From assembly GCA_020435995.1 (NCBI GenBank), contig JAGQYO010000014.1, positions 1 to 63,160 of the forward strand: DNA of 63,160 nucleotides. Reading direction: 5' to 3'. Within the stretch, counting starts at the first letter, position 1, and each line of letters opens with the position of its first letter. This DNA comes from Flavobacteriales bacterium (lineage in GTDB: Bacteria; Bacteroidota; Bacteroidia; Flavobacteriales_G; Salibacteraceae). The notes below the pieces were generated by a model. The model had not been told where the DNA came from. It did no database searches and saw only the letters and a program-made list of their open reading frames with translations. Of this stretch, positions 8,684-16,158 are shown piece after piece. Made by a program: the position numbers and the translations under genes.

Positions 8684-9115
8684 TTAGGTCAAGTAGATGG
8701 GTTTAAGCTTCGGGTCATTTCCTTTTATCTCGTTTTCCAGAAACTGTTGAAAGCGTTTTTTATCCCTTTTGAACACGCCATCGGTAGATATTTTTTCGAT
8801 TTCACCGGACGGTTTTTTAAATTCAAACCCAAACCATTTTTCCTCAAACGACGAATAGTCCTTCAGGTTGATGATTCTTTCGTTTCCCATAGCTGTGAAT
8901 CGCCAACGTAAAATACCGTTGTTATAATGAACATAGTTCTTTTTTCTGAACTCCCACCAACTGTAGGTTCCGGCAGCCAGCTGGGCTAAGCCAATTCCAT
9001 GAAGGGGAATATGATCGGGTGGAAAAACCACTCCAATACAAAACAACAGAACACCAGCCACTGCAATTCCACGAATGAATAATAGCTGGGTTTTAAAAAC
9101 AGAATTCGTACTCAT
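8684..9115 (-). CDS. Small membrane protein of unknown function
   Basis: The 143-residue protein has two hydrophobic segments (about 10-30 and 36-52) followed by a soluble domain of ~85 residues: YVHYNNGILRWRF, INLKDYSSFEEKW, then a basic region ending in KGNDPKLKPIYLT. The pattern of a membrane hairpin plus a small beta-rich domain resembles bacterial PH-like membrane proteins, but the match is too weak to name. It starts 6 bp after the cphA stop and is followed after 25 bp by the large membrane-protein gene, so the three are probably co-transcribed. Whether it takes part in cyanophycin metabolism is unknown; nothing in it looks like a polymer-binding or catalytic motif. Confidence 0.65.
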   Translation of the reverse strand: MSTNSVFKTQLLFIRGIAVAGVLLFCIGVVFPPDHIPLHGIGLAQLAAGTYSWWEFRKKNYVHYNNGILRWRFTAMGNERIINLKDYSSFEEKWFGFEFKKPSGEIEKISTDGVFKRDKKRFQQFLENEIKGNDPKLKPIYLT

Positions 9116-9121
9116 TGGGAT

Positions 9122-11779
9122 TTACTTCTGCAAATTCGGAATATCGTCTCTTGTGAAATCGTAGAGGGCTTTCGCTTCTTCCTCCTTGTATTTGGTCACT
9201 TGAGCCAGCGCATCGGGAATTACATCGCTACAAATTACGATAATACTTCCCTTTTTAGCGTTTTTGATGGCATACTCGATCGCTTCACTTTCCTTAGGAA
9301 TAACCCTTACCACTTTATTTGGATCTACTTTCTTTATTCCAGCTTCAAGCATATTGATGAGTTCCGTCTCTGTTTTCCCTCTAAGGTGCTTGTCTTGGCG
9401 GATAATCACTTCGTCAAACATCTCTGCTGCTACTTGTCCTATTTCGTTATTGTCTTCGGTCCTTCTATCCCCAATTCCTGCGATAATACCAACCTTGGGA
9501 CTTTCGTCCATTTTGTCGAGCATATTTTTAAGCGCGCGAAGTCCAGCAGAATTGTGTGCATAGTCTAAGAGTACTGTAAAGTTTTTGAACTCAAACATAT
9601 TCAGCCTTCCAGGTGTTTGAGATGGGGAAGGAATAAAGGATTCGAGTGCAACCTTAATGTCTTCCAATGGAACTCCTCGAACATAAGCTGCAAGTGCTGC
9701 TGGGAGCACATTTTGAATCATAAAACTGGCTTTTCCTCCAAAAGTTAATGGGACGTTAATCGCTTTGGTTATTCTCATTTTCCATTCGCCCCTACAAATG
9801 GTAATGTAGCCGTTTTCGTAAACCGCGCAGAGTCCGCCTACTTTGGCAATGGATTTTACATGTGGATTGTTTTCGTCCATCGAGAAAAGAGCCACATTGG
9901 CCGTTACGTTTTTTCTCATGGCGTAAACCAATTCATCGTCGGCGTTAAGAATAGCATATCCCCCTGCGTGTACTGTTTCAGGAACAACACCTTTCACCCT
10001 TGCCAATTGTTCAATGGTATGAATACCCTTTAATCCTAAATGGTCAGGGGCGATATTGGTTACGATAGCTACGTCGCATGTGCTAAAACCGAGGCCTGCC
10101 CTTAGCAGTCCTCCACGAGCTGATTCAAGAACAGCAAAATCAACAGTGGGATCTTTTAAGACAAACTCTGCGCTCGCTGGTCCTGTACAATCACCTTGCA
10201 TCATTAACCTATTTTGAATGTAAACCCCGTCAGTAGTAGTGTATCCAACTTTATACCCCTTCATGCGCATAATGTGAGATACAAGTCTTGTAGTGGTTGT
10301 TTTACCATTTGTACCTGTAACTGCTACAATTGGAATTCTCGATTCGGTTCCCGCTGGAAAAAGCATGTCGATTACTGCTCCAGCTACATTTCGTGGAAGA
10401 CCAGTTGAAGGCGCTAGGTGCATTCTAAAACCTGGGGCTGCGTTTACTTCCAAAATAGCTCCGCCGGTTTCGGGGAGTGGTGCGCTAATGTTGGTTGTAA
10501 TGATATCGATTCCACAAATATCGAGGCCTATAATTCTAGCAATTCTTTCGGCCATAAATACATTATAGGTATGTACCAAATCTGTTACATCCGTCGATGT
10601 ACCACCGGTGCTCAAGTTTGCTGTGTCTTTGAGTTTCATCCATTCTCCTTTGGGCAAAACAGTGTCTAAGTTTCTACCATGTTGTGCAAGTATGGCCTTG
10701 GTCATCGCGTCAACAGTAATTTGGGTCAATACCTTTTCGTGACCATATCCACGTCGTGGGTCCGAATTTACTTGATCAATCAATTGCTGGATGGTAGATT
10801 TTCCATCGCCAGTAATGCCTGCCGGCGTTCGTTTTGCGGCAGCCACCAATTTGTAATCTATCACCAACAAACGGTAATCTTCGCCAACTACATAACGCTC
10901 CACAATAACAGATCGCGATACCTCTTTGGCTGCATGAAATGCGACAAGCGTTTCTTCCCAAGAATTGAGGTTGGCCGTAATTCCTCGCCCATGATTTCCA
11001 CTTACGGGCTTGATTACAAGTGGGTAACCAACATATTCAACGGCATCTTTTAACCCTTCTTCCGTTCTAATAATTTCACCTTTCGGAGTGGGCACTTCGG
11101 CTTGTTCGAGCAGGAATTTGGTATCTTCTTTATCACAGGCCAGTTCTACAGCAATGCTGCTCGTTTCACTCGTAACAGTAGCTTGAATCCGCTTTTGGTT
11201 TTTGCCATATCCGAGCTGGCAAAGCGAATACTTATTGAGTCTCATCCAGGGAATTCCACGAGCCGCAGCTTCTTCAATGATACTTCCAGTAGATGGGCCC
11301 AAGCGTTCATCTTCGCGAATTTCGCGCATGGTTTGAATATCTGCTTCTAGGTCATAATCTTTGCCCTCGATAAGCGCCTCGGCTATTCTAAAAGCTGACT
11401 TGGCGGCAAAGCGTCCTACTTTTTCTTCCATGTAGGCAAACACCACGTGATATACACCATCTTCTCCATAGCCTCTTGTTCTTCCAAAACCCACATCCAT
11501 GCCTGCTAGGGTTTGTATTTCAAGTGCAATGTGTTCGATAACGTGACCCATCCAAGTGCCTTCATCTACCCTTCTGAAGAACCCACCTTCGGTTTCTTCA
11601 GAGCAGCGATGGCTATACATAGTAGGGAACATTGCCTCCAAACGTTCTCTAAATCCCGGAATTTTATCTGTAGGTTTTTCCTCCATTTCTTCGAGGTCCA
11701 AAACCATTACAATTAACTTATGACGGCGAATCGACCAGTAATTTGGGCCGCGCATGGCATTTATTTCGCGAATTTTCAT
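9122..11779 (-). CDS. cphA: Cyanophycin synthetase
   Basis: The enzyme builds cyanophycin, a polymer with an Asp backbone and Arg on each side chain, using one ATP per residue added, in the cytoplasm. The 885-residue length matches CphA1 (about 870-900). Domains in order: an N-terminal domain (1-160); an ATP-grasp domain (~200-480) with KPVSGNHGRGITAN at 258-270; and a Mur-ligase-like domain (~481-885) with the P-loop GTNGKTTTT near 489-497, SARGGLLRAGLGFSTCDVAI, TNIAPDHLGL and PGRLNMFEFKNFTVLLDYAH. All three domains are complete, so a CphA1 that uses free amino acids is more likely than the shorter CphA2. Two membrane-protein genes follow in the same direction. Cyanophycinase is divergent, 110 bp away, with a perfect palindrome at 11798-11813 just upstream of this gene. 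Confidence 0.95.
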   Translation of the reverse strand: MKIREINAMRGPNYWSIRRHKLIVMVLDLEEMEEKPTDKIPGFRERLEAMFPTMYSHRCSEETEGGFFRRVDEGTWMGHVIEHIALEIQTLAGMDVGFGRTRGYGEDGVYHVVFAYMEEKVGRFAAKSAFRIAEALIEGKDYDLEADIQTMREIREDERLGPSTGSIIEEAAARGIPWMRLNKYSLCQLGYGKNQKRIQATVTSETSSIAVELACDKEDTKFLLEQAEVPTPKGEIIRTEEGLKDAVEYVGYPLVIKPVSGNHGRGITANLNSWEETLVAFHAAKEVSRSVIVERYVVGEDYRLLVIDYKLVAAAKRTPAGITGDGKSTIQQLIDQVNSDPRRGYGHEKVLTQITVDAMTKAILAQHGRNLDTVLPKGEWMKLKDTANLSTGGTSTDVTDLVHTYNVFMAERIARIIGLDICGIDIITTNISAPLPETGGAILEVNAAPGFRMHLAPSTGLPRNVAGAVIDMLFPAGTESRIPIVAVTGTNGKTTTTRLVSHIMRMKGYKVGYTTTDGVYIQNRLMMQGDCTGPASAEFVLKDPTVDFAVLESARGGLLRAGLGFSTCDVAIVTNIAPDHLGLKGIHTIEQLARVKGVVPETVHAGGYAILNADDELVYAMRKNVTANVALFSMDENNPHVKSIAKVGGLCAVYENGYITICRGEWKMRITKAINVPLTFGGKASFMIQNVLPAALAAYVRGVPLEDIKVALESFIPSPSQTPGRLNMFEFKNFTVLLDYAHNSAGLRALKNMLDKMDESPKVGIIAGIGDRRTEDNNEIGQVAAEMFDEVIIRQDKHLRGKTETELINMLEAGIKKVDPNKVVRVIPKESEAIEYAIKNAKKGSIIVICSDVIPDALAQVTKYKEEEAKALYDFTRDDIPNLQK

Positions 11780-11797
11780 TTTTGAGGACGTTTAAGC

Positions 11798-11813
11798 AGC
11801 GTTAATAAACGCT
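11798..11813. promoter_or_regulatory. Perfect palindrome in the cphA-cphB divergent promoter region
   Basis: AGCGTT and AACGCT flank a 4-base AATA spacer, a perfect 6+6 inverted repeat. It lies 18 bases upstream of the cphA start and 76 bases before the cphB start. Its size and place suit a dimeric regulator controlling one or both genes; it could also be a small hairpin in the cphA leader. It does not resemble the ArgR box consensus. No regulator gene is adjacent. Function is inferred from symmetry and position only. Confidence 0.35.
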
Positions 11814-11889
11814 TGATATTGCGATTGAAAAATAGAAAAATTTTGTTGGCCTAAAGCATAGTTTTACTACTTGAAAAAATAAAAAGTAT

Positions 11890-12747
11890 ATGGCACCAAA
11901 AGGGATATTAATTCCAATAGGAGGAAATGAGGATAAAGGATTGGAGTTAAGGGAAGACTTTAGACTCGAATTTGTAGAGGATAGTATTCTAAGTCATGTA
12001 GTTAGAGAGGCTGGCGGGCCAGATGCCAATATTGTTATTATACCTACGGCGTCGAGTATTCCAGAGGAGGTTTCTGCCAATTATTTGCGGGCTTTTGAGC
12101 AGTTGGGATGTCGCAATTTAAAAGTATTGAATATCCGAAATCGCATGCACAGCACCACGGCTGCTACAATTTCAGCACTAGAATCCGCCGATTGTGTTAT
12201 GTTTTCTGGCGGTGATCAAAGCAAAATCGCCAAGTTTATTGGAGGAACCAAAGCTCACGAAATTTTAAAAAAGCGCTACCAAAACGAAAGAATTGTAATA
12301 GCTGGAACAAGTGCAGGAGCTATGGCCATGAGCAAAGAAATGGTGGCTGGTGGAAGCAGCCAGGAGTCGCTTTACAAGGGTGCGGTACACATGCGGATTG
12401 GTTTAGGACTTATAGAAGGACTTATAATCGACACACACTTTATCCGACGAGGCCGGTTCGGGCGATTGGCAGAGGCGGTAGCCATTCATCCTACTTTGTT
12501 GGGACTCGGATTGGCTGAAGATACTGGTATTATCATAGAAAATGGCAATCACTTTAGGGTTATTGGTTCTGGAATGGTTATTCTGTTCGACCCTAGTCAT
12601 TTATCACACAATAGTCACCGTGTATTGCCCGAAGGAACGCCTATTAGTTTGGGTAACTTATCCGTGCATATTTTGGCCAACAACGATGAATTTATGATCA
12701 ACGACCGACGAGTTATGATTTCGCCGCTTGAGGCTGGGTATATTTGA
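11890..12747 (+). CDS. cphB: Cyanophycinase
   Basis: Cyanophycinase is a serine exopeptidase of family S51 that cuts cyanophycin into beta-Asp-Arg dipeptides. The 285-residue protein shows the expected signatures: IPIGGNEDKG at the N-terminus, MFSGGDQSKIAKF, the nucleophile elbow AGTSAGAMAMS with Ser at about 141, IIDTHFIRRGRFGRL with the likely catalytic His at 183, and LGLAEDTG with an acidic residue near 210. Length is close to the Synechocystis enzyme (271). There is no signal peptide, so it is the intracellular type that remobilises stored polymer, unlike the secreted CphE. It is divergent from cphA across 110 bp and convergent with the isoaspartyl peptidase gene, placing the degradation steps next to synthesis. 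Confidence 0.95.
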   Translation: MAPKGILIPIGGNEDKGLELREDFRLEFVEDSILSHVVREAGGPDANIVIIPTASSIPEEVSANYLRAFEQLGCRNLKVLNIRNRMHSTTAATISALESADCVMFSGGDQSKIAKFIGGTKAHEILKKRYQNERIVIAGTSAGAMAMSKEMVAGGSSQESLYKGAVHMRIGLGLIEGLIIDTHFIRRGRFGRLAEAVAIHPTLLGLGLAEDTGIIIENGNHFRVIGSGMVILFDPSHLSHNSHRVLPEGTPISLGNLSVHILANNDEFMINDRRVMISPLEAGYI

Positions 12748-12900
12748 TTTTGGACGTTTGATGTTTGATGTTGGATATGAGGTTGGTGATAAGCGATTAT
12801 TGATGTCGGAAAATCATTCTACTCCTTAAACTGTATCCAATATCCCCTATCGAACATCTCCAATCCTCTATCGAACATCCATCGAACCCTTATAAATCCC
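12748..12900. repeat. Inverted degenerate repeats between convergent cphB and iaaA
   Basis: On the plus strand just after cphB the sequence reads GTTTGATGTTTGATGTTGGA. On the minus strand, from inside the iaaA end into the gap, it reads GATGTTCGATAG twice (with AGGATTGGA between the copies), then GGGGATATTGGATAC. The two sides are the same kind of GATGTT(C/T)GAT repeat facing each other, so transcripts from either side could fold back and act as a two-way terminator. The last residues and stop codon of iaaA are encoded within it. I recall similar tracts between Bacteroidota genes. Confidence 0.5.
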
Positions 12901-13818
12901 AATTACCTCCTCACCTTTGCTATTCTTCATACCTCGGTACATACCGTCGGTGTTGAATTCTAGGCAAATATTACCCTTGATATCAACCGCGATAAGTCCG
13001 CCGTCGCCGCCCAATTTAACTAATCGATTTTGAACTACTTCGGCACAAGCTTCTGCAAGAGAATACTCTTTGTATTCCATCAAGCAGCTTACATCGTAGG
13101 CCACAACGCCGCGAATAAAGAACTCGCCGCTACCGGTACAAGAAACTGCGCATGTGTTGTTGTTGGCATAAGTTCCAGCACCAAGCATGGGGCTATCACC
13201 TACGCGGCCAAATCGTTTGTTGGTCATGCCGCCAGTTGAAGTTGCTGCCGCTATGTTGCCATGCGCATCAAGTGCGACCGCGCCTACGGTTCCAAATTTC
13301 TTTTCATTGAGAGGGGAATGATCAAGTTGAACGACGTCATTTTTGAGTGCATCTTGCCATTGCTGGTGACGCAATTCGTCGAAAAAATAGTCTGGTTTTA
13401 GGAACTTAAAACCCTGAATTTTGGCAAATTCCAAAGCACCATCGCCCGCTAAAAAAACATGACCTGATTTTTCCATTACTCTGCGTGCTAACGCAATTGG
13501 GTTTTGGATACCGCTAATCGCGGCAACAGCGCCCCCTTGTCGATGAAGCCCTTCCATTATAGAGGCATCCATTTCGTGTGATCCTTCGTGGGTAAAAACA
13601 GATCCTTTTCCTGCGTTGAACAGGTGTGAATCTTCCAATACCATTACAGCCGCTTCAACTGCATCAAGGCTCGAACGGCCTTTTTCAAGAACAGAATAAC
13701 CTGCATTAAGAGCGAGTGACAAAACAGACTTATAAGCAGCCTCTTTTTCGGGACTCATTTGGCTTTTGTGAATGGTGCCAGCACCGCCGTGTATGGCTAT
13801 TGAAAAGGAATTATTCAT
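12868..13818 (-). CDS. iaaA: Isoaspartyl peptidase / plant-type L-asparaginase
   Basis: This N-terminal-nucleophile (Ntn) hydrolase splits beta-aspartyl dipeptides, and more weakly asparagine. In the present setting it would split the beta-Asp-Arg made by cyanophycinase into Asp and Arg. The 316-residue length matches E. coli IaaA (321). The precursor should self-cleave before Thr177 in KKFGTVGAVALD, giving alpha and beta chains. Other signatures: IAIHGGAGTI at the N-terminus, LFNAGKGSVFT, MDASIMEG, ATSTGGMTNKRFGRVGDSP, GAGTYAN and CTGSGEFFIR. No signal peptide is present, so it is cytoplasmic. It converges on cphB; its final residues (SMDVR) and stop lie in the intergenic repeat. A pure asparaginase role is possible, but its place beside cphA/cphB favours the dipeptidase role. 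Confidence 0.92.
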   Translation of the reverse strand: MNNSFSIAIHGGAGTIHKSQMSPEKEAAYKSVLSLALNAGYSVLEKGRSSLDAVEAAVMVLEDSHLFNAGKGSVFTHEGSHEMDASIMEGLHRQGGAVAAISGIQNPIALARRVMEKSGHVFLAGDGALEFAKIQGFKFLKPDYFFDELRHQQWQDALKNDVVQLDHSPLNEKKFGTVGAVALDAHGNIAAATSTGGMTNKRFGRVGDSPMLGAGTYANNNTCAVSCTGSGEFFIRGVVAYDVSCLMEYKEYSLAEACAEVVQNRLVKLGGDGGLIAVDIKGNICLEFNTDGMYRGMKNSKGEEVIGIYKGSMDVR

Positions 13819-13848
13819 GGGGCAAAACTATAGTAGAGAGCGGGTGAA

Positions 13849-13930
13849 ATGTAAAATGTAAAACGTTCATTGTTCAATGTAGGATGTAGAACGTACAACG
13901 GTACAAACTTCCTGACGCACCTTAGCATTT
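13849..13930. repeat. Low-complexity AATGTAAAATG-type tract
   Basis: The gap between iaaA and the pentapeptide-repeat gene holds a run of related short words: AAATGTAAAATGTAAAACG, TTCATTGTTCAATGTAGGATG and TAGAACGTACAACGGTAC. These are degenerate variants of one ~10-base word. The same ATGTAAAA word appears at the edges of the repeat block near 6245, 6438 and 6592. It looks like a decayed intergenic repeat tract with no gene. Confidence 0.45.
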
Positions 13931-13966
13931 TCGGGGCGTACCTCTAGGATATAACTCATCGTACTA

Positions 13967-14536
13967 TTAATCAACATCAATCTGATACTTTGCCAACAAG
14001 GCCAAAACATCTGGCTGAGAAAACTTGGCACCTCGGATATAATTTAATTCGGGATCGAATTGATATCCTAAGGCGTTTCTGAAATCGGTTTTTTCGAGAA
14101 TGGTATTTTCAAAATGGGCACCAGTCAAATTGCTTGAATCAAAATTAGCCTGAGAGAGATCAGCTTGTGTGAAATCTACCTCCAAGAGAGAACAATTTTT
14201 AAAAACGGTGTTTTTTAATTTAAGCTGCTCAAAATTTGAATAATCGAGTTGACAATGCTTGAAATTGAGGGCCAACAAAAAGGCATTTACGCTTCGAAAT
14301 TGTAGCCCGAGCATTTTGCAATTCAGAAAAGATACTTCTTGCCAGCTAGATCTATCCAATTTAGCCATACTGAAGTTACATTCAATGAATTTACACTCAA
14401 TAAATTTGGAAATACTTAAATCGGATTCAGAAAAATTGCACGACCTAAATTCACACTCTTCGAATTCATGTCCTGATATGTCTTTCGAAGAAAAATCTTC
14501 GCCTTCAAATGATGTGTTTTCACTTAATTGCTCCAT
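13967..14536 (-). CDS. Pentapeptide-repeat protein
   Basis: The 189-residue protein is built largely of A(D/N)LxX-type five-residue repeats, for example FEECEFRSCNFSESDLS, FIECKFIECNFS and VDFTQADLSQANFDSSNLTG. These fold as a right-handed quadrilateral beta-helix. The C-terminal segment (DPELNYIRGAKFS, then LLAKYQIDVD) is a capping and helix region common in this family. Some relatives (Qnr, MfpA) mimic DNA and protect gyrase from inhibitors. This protein has similar length but no diagnostic loops that I can recognise, so I do not assign that role. Start ATG at 14536. It stands alone, 148 bp upstream of iaaA in the same direction, so a shared transcript is possible. Confidence 0.85.
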   Translation of the reverse strand: MEQLSENTSFEGEDFSSKDISGHEFEECEFRSCNFSESDLSISKFIECKFIECNFSMAKLDRSSWQEVSFLNCKMLGLQFRSVNAFLLALNFKHCQLDYSNFEQLKLKNTVFKNCSLLEVDFTQADLSQANFDSSNLTGAHFENTILEKTDFRNALGYQFDPELNYIRGAKFSQPDVLALLAKYQIDVD

Positions 14537-14714
14537 CCGAAAGCGAATGTATTAAGAATTGGGAGTTTTAGCTTGCCTTTAATTCCACTTCGCGAAAAAC
14601 CCCCTAAATATTATTTTAAGTTAGTGACAATTTTAGCAAATCTTTCCATATTGCCTCTTAATTTATGCTTTAAGATGAGGGTAGAAATAAGGTGATGAAA
14701 TACGTAAAATTAGT

Positions 14715-16154
14715 CTACTTAGCGACGGCAAGTGTGCTGCCATCGGGAAATTCTTTTATAACTCGTATCACCTCCTCCGGGGATGTTGTGTTCTTCGACA
14801 AGAGCAAATCTTTGTCATCTGGAAATACACAATAGAAGTCGTAGATTCCAACTAGGCCATTGCGGGTAACGGGTTGAAAAGGAGAGTTTTGATCGTTTTG
14901 AATGTAATAATTGAAAATCGGTTCCATAAACCAAGTGATTCCTAGGGTGGCGTTTGAAATATTTTTGGAATGGGCTTCTTTCTTCAAGATGGTATATGCC
15001 TCTTTGATGTCCTTATCGTAGTACCATTCTGTAGCGTAGGAAAGGTTGAGCTTGCTTACTCCGTTTATGGCAAAAAAGACAGCAAAAACTAGAATCACTG
15101 CTTTCGTTAATTGGGGCCGCATCTCTATGGCAAAATCAAAAGCTAAAGAGAGGAGTAAGAAGAAAATAGGAAGCATAAAAAGGCCTGTTCGACTCATGAG
15201 TAAATGTCGGTCGAAAAACCAATTACCAATCCATTGTGGCAACAGAATGAGCAAAAGGAGAGAAGAAATGATCAAAAAGGTATGTCGCTGCAATTGTTCT
15301 TTTTTCTTGAATACAACCAACCCCATAGCGAGTGAAAATAAAAACAGGCCAGCGAACACAAAAGCCAGCAGCTCAAACGGTGCCGCAAATACCCCTCGAA
15401 CCACGGTGAGGTAAGAAAGAGAAACAACAGTACTTACGAAAAAACTCACTTTGGGCCCGAACAAAGTTTCTGCCTCAGAGATATGCCTGAGCGGTTCGTA
15501 AACCAAGGCCAGCACGGTAATTCCACTCAATGTAATGACCGTGAAAAGACGCCCGTCTCTTGCCTTTTGAATGTTAATAATAGCTTTTATGCCCAGTAGA
15601 ATAAACATGGCAAAAGCGGCATAAAGCGCTGTGAAATTAGCTTCGATCGCCAGCGTAAGGCATATCATTGATAAAACAATAGATTTTGTTTTCGAGTCTT
15701 GAAAATACCTAAGAAATAGGGCAATTGAAGCCATTAAAAACGCAAAGCACAAGCCATAACCTCGTGCTAGGCTAAAAAATTCTAAGAAGTAGGGGTTCAG
15801 GAGCAAGCTCACCATAAAAAACCACTTTACAGCCGATGACCTAAAATGACTGAGCAATTCTTTTATTGCCCAAATAAAAAGAACGAGAGACAAGACATTT
15901 GGCAAGCGCATAACCCATTCGGCGGGTCCTAAAGTGCTGAGTCCGACCTTCATCAAAAGGCTGTTCAGAACATGGTTGTTCGGAATTTGGCTAGCCGTAT
16001 TATAGGAGATTATATTGAGCCATCCTTCTGGAACAATATGAAGAAATGAAAACGCCTCATCGTGTGTAAATGAAAGCCTGTAAGCCCTTATGGCCACATA
16101 CAGAAAAGCGAAGCCCGACAACAAGCCAAATACCCACTTATCCTGTCGGTTCAT
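14715..16154 (-). CDS. Polytopic membrane protein, putative GT-C-type (GT39-like) glycosyltransferase
   Basis: The 479-residue protein has about 11 hydrophobic segments. The first extracytoplasmic loop contains FTHDEAFSFLH, an Asp-Glu pair in the position where GT-C enzymes (protein O-mannosyltransferase, ArnT) bind lipid-linked sugar, followed by NTASQIPNNHVLNSLL and MRLPNVLSLVLFIWAI, also typical for this fold. The C-terminal ~90 residues form a soluble domain. The donor and acceptor cannot be told from the sequence; surface glycan or T9SS-cargo glycosylation is possible. The ATG lies 4 bases after the pheT stop, so it is probably transcribed with pheT. Confidence 0.75.
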   Translation of the reverse strand: MNRQDKWVFGLLSGFAFLYVAIRAYRLSFTHDEAFSFLHIVPEGWLNIISYNTASQIPNNHVLNSLLMKVGLSTLGPAEWVMRLPNVLSLVLFIWAIKELLSHFRSSAVKWFFMVSLLLNPYFLEFFSLARGYGLCFAFLMASIALFLRYFQDSKTKSIVLSMICLTLAIEANFTALYAAFAMFILLGIKAIINIQKARDGRLFTVITLSGITVLALVYEPLRHISEAETLFGPKVSFFVSTVVSLSYLTVVRGVFAAPFELLAFVFAGLFLFSLAMGLVVFKKKEQLQRHTFLIISSLLLLILLPQWIGNWFFDRHLLMSRTGLFMLPIFFLLLSLAFDFAIEMRPQLTKAVILVFAVFFAINGVSKLNLSYATEWYYDKDIKEAYTILKKEAHSKNISNATLGITWFMEPIFNYYIQNDQNSPFQPVTRNGLVGIYDFYCVFPDDKDLLLSKNTTSPEEVIRVIKEFPDGSTLAVAK

Positions 16155-16158
16155 GAGT

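Noticed and set aside
13967-14536. Qnr/MfpA-type quinolone protection protein
   Set aside because: Only the pentapeptide repeats are shared; Qnr-specific loops and neighbouring context are missing.
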